Shown one piece after another: positions 58,031-64,000 of a stretch of 64,000 nucleotides of DNA. The DNA lies in the NCBI GenBank assembly GCA_033398695.1, contig JAWKAU010000037.1, forward strand, positions 744,001 through 808,000, in the 5' to 3' direction. The position numbers and the translations under genes were made by a program. Origin of the DNA: Orobanche coerulescens (taxonomy: Eukaryota; Streptophyta; Magnoliopsida; Lamiales; Orobanchaceae). Each line of letters opens with the position of its first letter. The stretch's first letter is position 1. A model generated the notes under the pieces. The model made no database searches and was not told the origin of the DNA. It saw only the letters and a list, made by a program, of their open reading frames with translations.

Positions 58031-61000
58031 TCTGCCCTAGCGTCTTTAGATCAGAGTTTGAATCAGAGGCAACCAGTTGGACAGTCACGACAGAGGCTGG
58101 GGACGGAGTCAAAATGCTAGAGGAGGAGATTCTAGCATCGGTTCGGCACACCCTCGAGTCTATGAGATGCGTCGAGTATATGAACCCGATGCGGCGGTGG
58201 CCTCAGGTACCATTCATATCCTATCTCATCCAGTTTGCGTACTTTTTAATTCGGGTGCTACACATTCTTTCATCTCCTTGGAGTGTGTACGCTGTTTGAA
58301 TATAACTTGTATGACTGCTTGCGATCCTTTCATTGTGAAACTACCTAGCGGGGATAGAATCGTGGGGAACTGAGAGATTAGAGATTTTTCGGTGAATATA
58401 GCTGGTATGGATTGGTTATCGAATTTGATTGTGGTTGATATGGAAGGCGAGGATGTGATCCTCGGTGAGGATTGGCTTGACGGTCACCAAGCGATTATGA
58501 ATTACCGTACTAAGTTTATCACTATGATGACTGAAGATGGTTCCGATTACTCATTTATGGGGCGTAAGTCGGGCCAATCTAAGTTGCTTATCAGTGCCAT
58601 GAAGGCCGTAAAACTTTTGAATAAAGGTTGCACGGGCTATTGGTGTTATGCTTTGAAGACGGAAGGGAACGAAGTTGATTTCTCTTTGATTCCAGTTGTT
58701 AATGAGTATCCCGACGTCTTTCTAGACAACCTCCCGGGATTACCGCCGGATCGAGAGATAGAATTTTCTGTGGACTTAGAGCCTGTGGCTCCGATTTCTA
58801 AGGCACCTTATCGGATGGCACCTTCCGAGATGCAAGAATTAAAGAGTCTTGGGGCGCGCTTGTTCTTTTTGGAGAAAGGGTACATCAGACCGAGCGCTTT
58901 GCCTTGGGGCGCCCCTGTTCTTTTTGTAAGGAAAAAGGATGGTTCACTACGGTTCTGCATTGATTACCGTGAACTAAACAAAGTGACCATCAAGAACAAG
59001 TATCCTTTTCCTCGTATAGATGATTTATTTGATCAGTTGCAGGCAGCTGCAGTATTCTCGAAAATTGATTTGAGGTCAGGGTACTATCAGCTCTGGGTGA
59101 AAGAGCCCGATGTTCTGAAGACTGCGTTTCGGACGAGGTATGGACATTATGAATTTGTGGTCATGCCTTTGGATTGACTAATGAACCAGCAGTGTTCATG
59201 CAACTAATGAACAAGATATTCATCGAATACTTGGACAGATGTGTGGTCGTCTTTATCGACGACATCTTGATTTATTCTCGAGATAAGGAGGAACATGCCC
59301 GACACTTGCATTTGATACTAGATGTTTTGAGAGCCGAGCATCTCTATGCAAAATTCTCGAAATGCGAGTTCTGGTTGGAAGAAGTTATGTTTTTCGGCCA
59401 TGTGATTTCGTTCGAAGGGGTTCGTGTAGACCCACAGAATATTGAGGCAGTGCTAGATTGGGCACCGCCTAAAAATGTTAAAGAAGTTCGTAGCTTTTTG
59501 GGTCTTGCTGGGTATTACCGTCGGTTCGTCGAGGGATTCTCGAAACTCGCTGGCCGCTTATGAAATTACTCCAGAAGACAGAAAAGTTTGTTTGGACAAT
59601 TGAAAGACAGCAGAGTTTCGATGAGCTGAAGAGACGTTTGACCTCAGCGCCGATTTTAGCTTTACCTCAGGGTAGTGAAGAATTTGCAGTTTATAGCAAT
59701 GCTTCGGGACAAGGGCTTGGATGTGTGCTTATGCAGCATGATAAGACGATAACTTTTGCATCCCGACAGTTGAAGCCGTATGAGATGAACTATCCTACTC
59801 ACGATTTGGAGTTGGCCGCAATTGTCTTCGCACTTAAGATTTGGCAGCATTATTTATATGGCTCTCCGTGTCGGATTTATACCGATCACAAGAGTGTGAG
59901 GCAGATACGTTGGTTGGAATTGATCAAGGATTACAATTTGGAAATTCTTTACCATCCGGGAAAGGCCAATTTCGTGGCGGACGCTTTGAGCCGCAAATTG
60001 GCATCGCTTCAAATGCTCGAGGTCCTTACACCTCAGACGAATATTCGTCAGGATTTAATCGAGCAAAGAATAGAAGTTTGGCTTCAAAGAGTACAAGGAC
60101 AATTGTGCACTCTTGAGATTACTTCGTCCTTGGTTGACGACATCAAAAGGAAACAGTGGAGTGACCCGATGATCTCTCAACTGAAGGAAGATGTAATTAT
60201 AGGAAAAGCCCCTGGTTTTATGGTCCATGAGGATAATATTTTGAGATTTCAGGGCAGGCTTTGTGTTCTGGATGATCTAGAGTTGAGGCAAAGAATTCTC
60301 CGAGAAGCTCATGCTACGCCTTACTCAATCCATCCTGGAACGAGTAAGATGTCCAAGAACTTGAAATGAAATTTTTGGTGGAATAATATGAAGAAAGATG
60401 TCACGGAGTTTGTACTACGGTGCTTGACGTGTCAGCAAGTCAAGATTGAACATCAACAACCGGTGGGGTTGTTGAAGCTGCTTCTCATCCCCGAGTGGAA
60501 GTGGGAAGATATCTCTATGGATTTTATCACTGGGATGCTGAGAACTAGAGCCGGAATGAATATGATTTGGGTAAGCATCGATCGGTTGACCAAGTCACAC
60601 TTCCAGGGTATTAAGGATACTTGGGGACCGGAGAGATTGGCTCGAACTTTTATAGCTGAGATCGTGAGGTTGCATGGTGCCCCTAAGACCATTGTTTCCG
60701 ATCGAGATGTTCGTTTTGTATCGCATTTTTGGCAGGCCGTTCATCAGTCTTTGGGTACTCAGTTGAGATTGAGCACGTCTTTTCATCCTCAGTCAGATGG
60801 TCAGATGGAATGGACGATTCAGATGTTAGACGATATATTGCGGGCTTGTGCCCTAGACTGGAGTAATGATTGAGAGCTTCACTTGCCGTTGATCGAGTTT
60901 GCCTACAATAATAGTTGGCATGCGTCGATCAAAATGGCACCATTCGAGGCACTTTATGGTAGGCGGTGTAGATCGCCATTATGTTGGGATGAGACTTCAG

Positions 61001-61556
61001 AGCTAGTCGGAACGGAACCGGATATGATGATGGAGACTAAGGAGAAGATTTATATTATTCGGGACCGGTTGTTGACTGCCCAGAGCCGTCAGAAATCTTA
61101 TGCTGATACTCGTCGTCGACCTTTAGAATTCGAAGTGGCAGATCATGTTCTACTCAAGGTGTCGCCGACCAGAGGAGTTTTCCGCTTAGGGAAAAGGGGA
61201 AACTTAGTCCGAGGTATTTCGGACCTTTTGAAATTTTGGACAGGGTTGGAGATTTAGATTATCGCTTGGCGTTGCCTCCAGCTTTGAGTCATGTCCATAG
61301 CGTTTTTCATGTGTCTCAGTTGAGAAAGTACGTGCCAGATCCAAGGCATGTTATCGACTATAGTGAGATTGATGTAGCCGAGGATGTTACCCTTCCAGAG
61401 AGGCCAGTGAAGATCCTTGAACATCGTGAGAAGCAGCTTCGGCACAAAATCATTCCGTTGGTTAAAGTGCAGTGGTCGAGACATGGAGTCGAGTAGGCGA
61501 CTTGGGAGACAGAAGAGAAGATGCGATCGGAATACCCCGAACTTTTTATTTCTTAA
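58031..61556 (+). pseudogene. pol: Element D pol (PR-RT-RH-IN-chromodomain), broken
   Basis: Protease reads LFNSGATHSF (about 58244), with the catalytic Asp now Asn; a stop follows RIVGN (58371). RT is open to 59177 with [12 protein letters not shown], then a one-base deletion after [13 protein letters not shown] is at about 59251. A frameshift lies at 59560. RNase H starts [10 protein letters not shown] (catalytic Asp to Asn) and lacks about a dozen residues after TDHKS (59895). TGA before NFWW (60367). Integrase keeps MDFI, SDRDVRF and DGQMEWT. Later lesions: TGA at 60871, a frameshift before the GPF segment (about 61205) and TAG inside the chromodomain-like tail (61494). Confidence 0.92.
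58848..58935 (+). repeat. Local imperfect duplication in D RT
   Basis: CTTGGGGCGCGCTTGTTCTT (from 58850) anticipates CTTGGGGCGCCCCTGTTCTT (from 58904). The earlier copy stands where other elements have codons for QLEELLDKG. Confidence 0.7.
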
Positions 61557-61590
61557 GTTTCGGGATGAAACTTTTTTTAGAGGGGGGGAA
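61555..61590 (+). other. Pre-PPT hairpin and PPT, element D
   Basis: AAGTTTCGGGATGAAACTT (61555-61573) forms a 7-bp stem starting at the pol stop codon. TTTTTTTAGAGGGGGGGAA ends at 61590 and provides the PPT for the 3' LTR. Confidence 0.85.
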
Positions 61591-63546
61591 TGTAATATCC
61601 GTACTTTTTATTAACTGTTTGACCTTGCCGTTCTTCCTATTTTGTCGCTCTGTAAATACTTTGAGATGTTGTTGATGTTGATTTTGAGTTTCGTACCTTT
61701 TTGGATCGTGATCTTGTTGACTGGACCTTTCGGCAGTGTTTTGGGATAGGGAGATAGCGCACGCTAGGCCTAGGCTAACGCACGCTATTTCTACTTGAGT
61801 AGCGCACGCTAGCTTTGAGCCTTAGCGTGCGCTAACGATCGGAGCATGGCAGAGGCAGTAGCTAATTCTGCTCTCTACACTAGCAGTTAGCGCACGCTAG
61901 GAGTTCGCTAGCGCACACTATTTGTGGTCAGTAGCACACGCTAATGAGCTGAGTCGGCAGAGATAGTGAGGTATTTCTACTTTCTAGATTAGCAGGTAAT
62001 GCACGCTAGGCAGCAGCTAGCGCACGCTATAGGCGTTGCGTAGCGCGCGCTAATGCCCAGTCGTAGCGCACGCTATCGGAGTTGGGCAGTGAACTGGAAC
62101 TCTTGCAGAACAACAGTTAGCGCATGCTAAGGTGTGGTAGCGCGCGCTAACGCCTCAGGACAGAAGCCACTGGACTACCGAGTGAGCCCGTTAGCGCATG
62201 CTAGCCCCGATTCTTAGCACGTGCTAACCTGGGATTTTATATAAGGGGCAGTCAACCCCTGAAATTGTCATTTCCACTTCTTTCTCACTCATTTCGACGG
62301 GATCAGCGGGATTTGGGCGATTCAGATCATTTGGAGGCGATCCTTCTTCAGATATCATCATCTTTGGTTGATTAACAAAGGTTACACAACATCTAATCCA
62401 TTTCTATCTTCTAAATCAAGGTAAATTCCTTAGAACCCTAGTTTTGGAAAATTTTGGGGATTTTCTTTTCGTCCGATTTATCCATTTTGGAGCTTGATAT
62501 CTTTGAGAATATGATGCATCTACCCCGTACCCATGTTTCCCCTATGATTATATGGATTGTTTTGTACCTTGTTCGGACTTGAAAGGGTTTGGGTGATTTT
62601 CAAACCTCTAGATGATTATCCTTATAGTTTCGTGAATCGTAGGCGGGTTTCAGGAGTTTCTTCGTGTGATTTGAGTATGGATTATTGATTATCGTATTCC
62701 TTACGAATCGTTTAGGTGCCGGAAGTGCGTTCTTAGACCTACCGAACTTATACTTTTTTCCTTCTGAATTCTCGATAGGCAAGTATATGTTTATGATTGT
62801 GCGTTCTCGACTTTGAAAGTAAGATATATAAATTGTATAATGATTTATATCCACTCTGGGACGGACCGACGGGTCCTCTGAGGGTTCCGTAGCCTCTGAT
62901 GCGGTTCCGCGGATATTTTGGGTTAACCACTCTGGGACGGACCGGTGGGTCCTCTGAGGGTACCATAGCCTCTGGTGCGGTTCCGCGGTTAATCATGTAT
63001 GTATTGAATGTGATGTTATGAGATTTAGTTATTCCAGAATACTAGTCTTGAATTGATGAGATGATGATTACATTTATTTTATTGTCGAGGAGTATTGTGT
63101 TTCGTATTCCATATACTTGCACTAGCTATTCGACGGCTAACCCCTTTATGGGGGAAATACCTTTCATGTATTTCAGGATCCAGGAGAGCGAATAGACATG
63201 TACCGGGTCGGCATGAAGATGATGGGCAAGTGTGATGCTGTGTCTTGTCTCTGGTTATGTTCTGCATTTCCTCCATTCAACGTTGTTGTACTTGAATAAA
63301 TTTTGAATACTCGAGTACTGTTTTCAATTTTCTTAATGTTCCGGCCTGTGTTGCCGTGGTATTGAATTGTGATGTGTTGTATTTGGATATATTAGATATG
63401 GTTTGAATACCATTTGTATTGTCCTTCATTTCATTGTATTGGACCTCCTCGGTCGAAGTTCATAGTTCCGCGTATAAATAGCCTTGTGGGTCCTACGGCG
63501 GGACTCACAGCGCTGTAATATTTCCTGAATAACTTGGGGTGTTACA
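61591..63546 (+). repeat. Element D 3' LTR
   Basis: 1956 bp, TGTAATATCCGTAC...TTGGGGTGTTACA. TATA box TTTTATATAAGG at 62235-62246. It lacks the 501-bp segment of the 5' LTR and has lost one GTAGCGTGC-type palindrome near 61933. It lies upstream of, and on the same strand as, the host gene. Confidence 0.95.
61752..62225. repeat. TAGCGCACGCTA palindrome cluster in D 3' LTR
   Basis: About sixteen near-copies of TAGCGCACGCTA / TTAGCGTGCGCTAA in 470 bp ending just before the TATA box, for example at 61756, 61799, 61822, 61886, 62017, 62040, 62063 and 62139. Confidence 0.9.
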
Positions 63547-63551
63547 CATAA
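63547..63551. repeat. Target-site duplication CATAA, right copy (element D)
   Basis: Matches 54204-54208. Confidence 0.95.
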
Positions 63552-63898
63552 TACGGTATATAATATATTGTATTAAGATGTACAATAATCATTATTAATA
63601 AGTATATTTTAATTTGGTATATGTTTAGTACAATCTTGAGTTAATTAGTAGTAGTATAAAACTTGAAGAATATACTACTTGAAGAATCCCATGGCCTGCT
63701 GCATCAGCAGAGGGCCGGAGAGTAAATACTAGGGGGCCCTCGGATACCTGTTTATTAATCTTATAAAATTCTACTCCGGCGAGAATAGATATTAACGTCC
63801 TTTCCAGTTCCACCAACTTGTTTTTTTTTTTTTTTTAAACACAAGTAACATAGAACCTCCTCCTTGGAAATCCTTTTTGCTCGCATTTGACTCCTCCC
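63552..63898 (+). promoter_or_regulatory. Putative promoter and 5' UTR of the host gene
   Basis: A TATA-like TTATAAAATT lies at 63761-63770, 138 bp before the ATG. A CTGCTGCATCAGCAG hairpin palindrome lies at about 63697-63711, and a direct repeat of ACTTGAAGAAT at about 63661 and 63678. A run of 16 T (63821-63836) falls in the inferred 5' UTR. All host-derived upstream DNA is squeezed between the D LTR and the ATG. The transcription start is inferred from position only. Confidence 0.45.
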
Positions 63899-64000
63899 AT
63901 GGCCAACGACACCAAAATCAATGTGAAGCAAGAGCTATTGGACCCGAATCTCACTCCAAAATACAATCCCGACCAGAGTTTCTCCCTCCCCGCTTCCATT
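63899..64000 (+). CDS. Start of an unrecognised host gene (34 codons, partial)
   Basis: The ATG is in good plant context (CTCCCATGGCC) and the frame stays open to the window edge. It begins MANDTKINVKQELLDPNLTP and continues hydrophilic, with Pro, Asn and Asp. VKQE fits the sumoylation consensus (hydrophobic-K-x-E). No signal peptide or membrane segment is visible. Codon use and GC content differ from the retrotransposon ORFs nearby. I do not recognise the family. The call rests on an open frame, ATG context and a TATA-like box upstream. It could also be a false start; 34 codons are little evidence. Confidence 0.55.
   Translation, partial: MANDTKINVKQELLDPNLTPKYNPDQSFSLPASI

Larger units (their letters stand above)
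54209..63546 (+). mobile_element. Gypsy element D (Tekay/Del-type chromovirus), complete but dead
   Basis: 5' LTR, PBS, gag, pol, hairpin, PPT and 3' LTR in order, flanked by CATAA. It is a different family from A-C: the protein is clearly related but the LTR sequence differs apart from the TAGCGCACGCTA words. Its 3' end lies about 350 bp upstream of the host gene. Confidence 0.95.

Overview
The window is nuclear DNA of a flowering plant, almost certainly a eudicot, and it is about 99 % transposable element. Nothing bacterial, organellar or CRISPR-like is present. The only host gene is the first 34 codons of an unrecognised protein at the right edge (63899-64000). The env-like reading frame of the Ty1/copia element (2776-5805) resembles, from memory only, a family of uncharacterised proteins abundant in Lamiales. 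That is a weak hint at the order.

Layout. 1-1410: 3' LTR, polypurine tract and 3' internal DNA of a reverse-oriented Ty3/gypsy element (Tat/Athila-like). 1411-7697: 5'-truncated Sirevirus-type Ty1/copia element with RNase H, a 37-bp array, a broken env-like ORF, PPT and 3' LTR. 7698-9956: leader, primer-binding site and 5' LTR of a reverse copia/LARD-like element; its leader holds two tRNA-like segments. 10219-10436: LTR piece resembling Cassandra, the TRIM family that carries a 5S rRNA-like sequence. 10437-53510: old gypsy element F, split by a deep nest. 53511-54208: AT-rich spacer. 54209-63546: gypsy element D, complete but dead. 63552-64000: host promoter and first codons.

The nest. F's 5' LTR is split at GTAAT by solo LTR E (11511-41608). 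E is split at TTCAA by gypsy element A (13223-39837). A's integrase is split at AGTTT by a reverse-oriented pair of close relatives, B and C, in the order LTR-internal-LTR-internal-LTR (19864-36800). All three target-site duplications are still perfect. The middle LTR of the pair is a chimera of the two outer LTRs with one switch point in 28428-28487. The pair therefore arose after insertion by unequal LTR-LTR recombination, the reciprocal of solo-LTR formation.

Elements A, B, C and D are chromovirus-type gypsy elements (Tekay/Del-like by gene order and by the C-terminal chromodomain-like segment). They share an RG-rich gag N-terminus, two CCHC knuckles, PR-RT-RH-IN, a GPY/F motif, an iMet-type PBS five bases inside the LTR, and a small hairpin before the PPT. 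All coding regions are broken, mostly by C-to-T or G-to-A stops of the kind expected from deamination of methylated DNA. Several unrelated LTR families here carry dense arrays of short GC-rich palindromes upstream of their TATA boxes, each family with its own word. This is the least explained pattern in the window.
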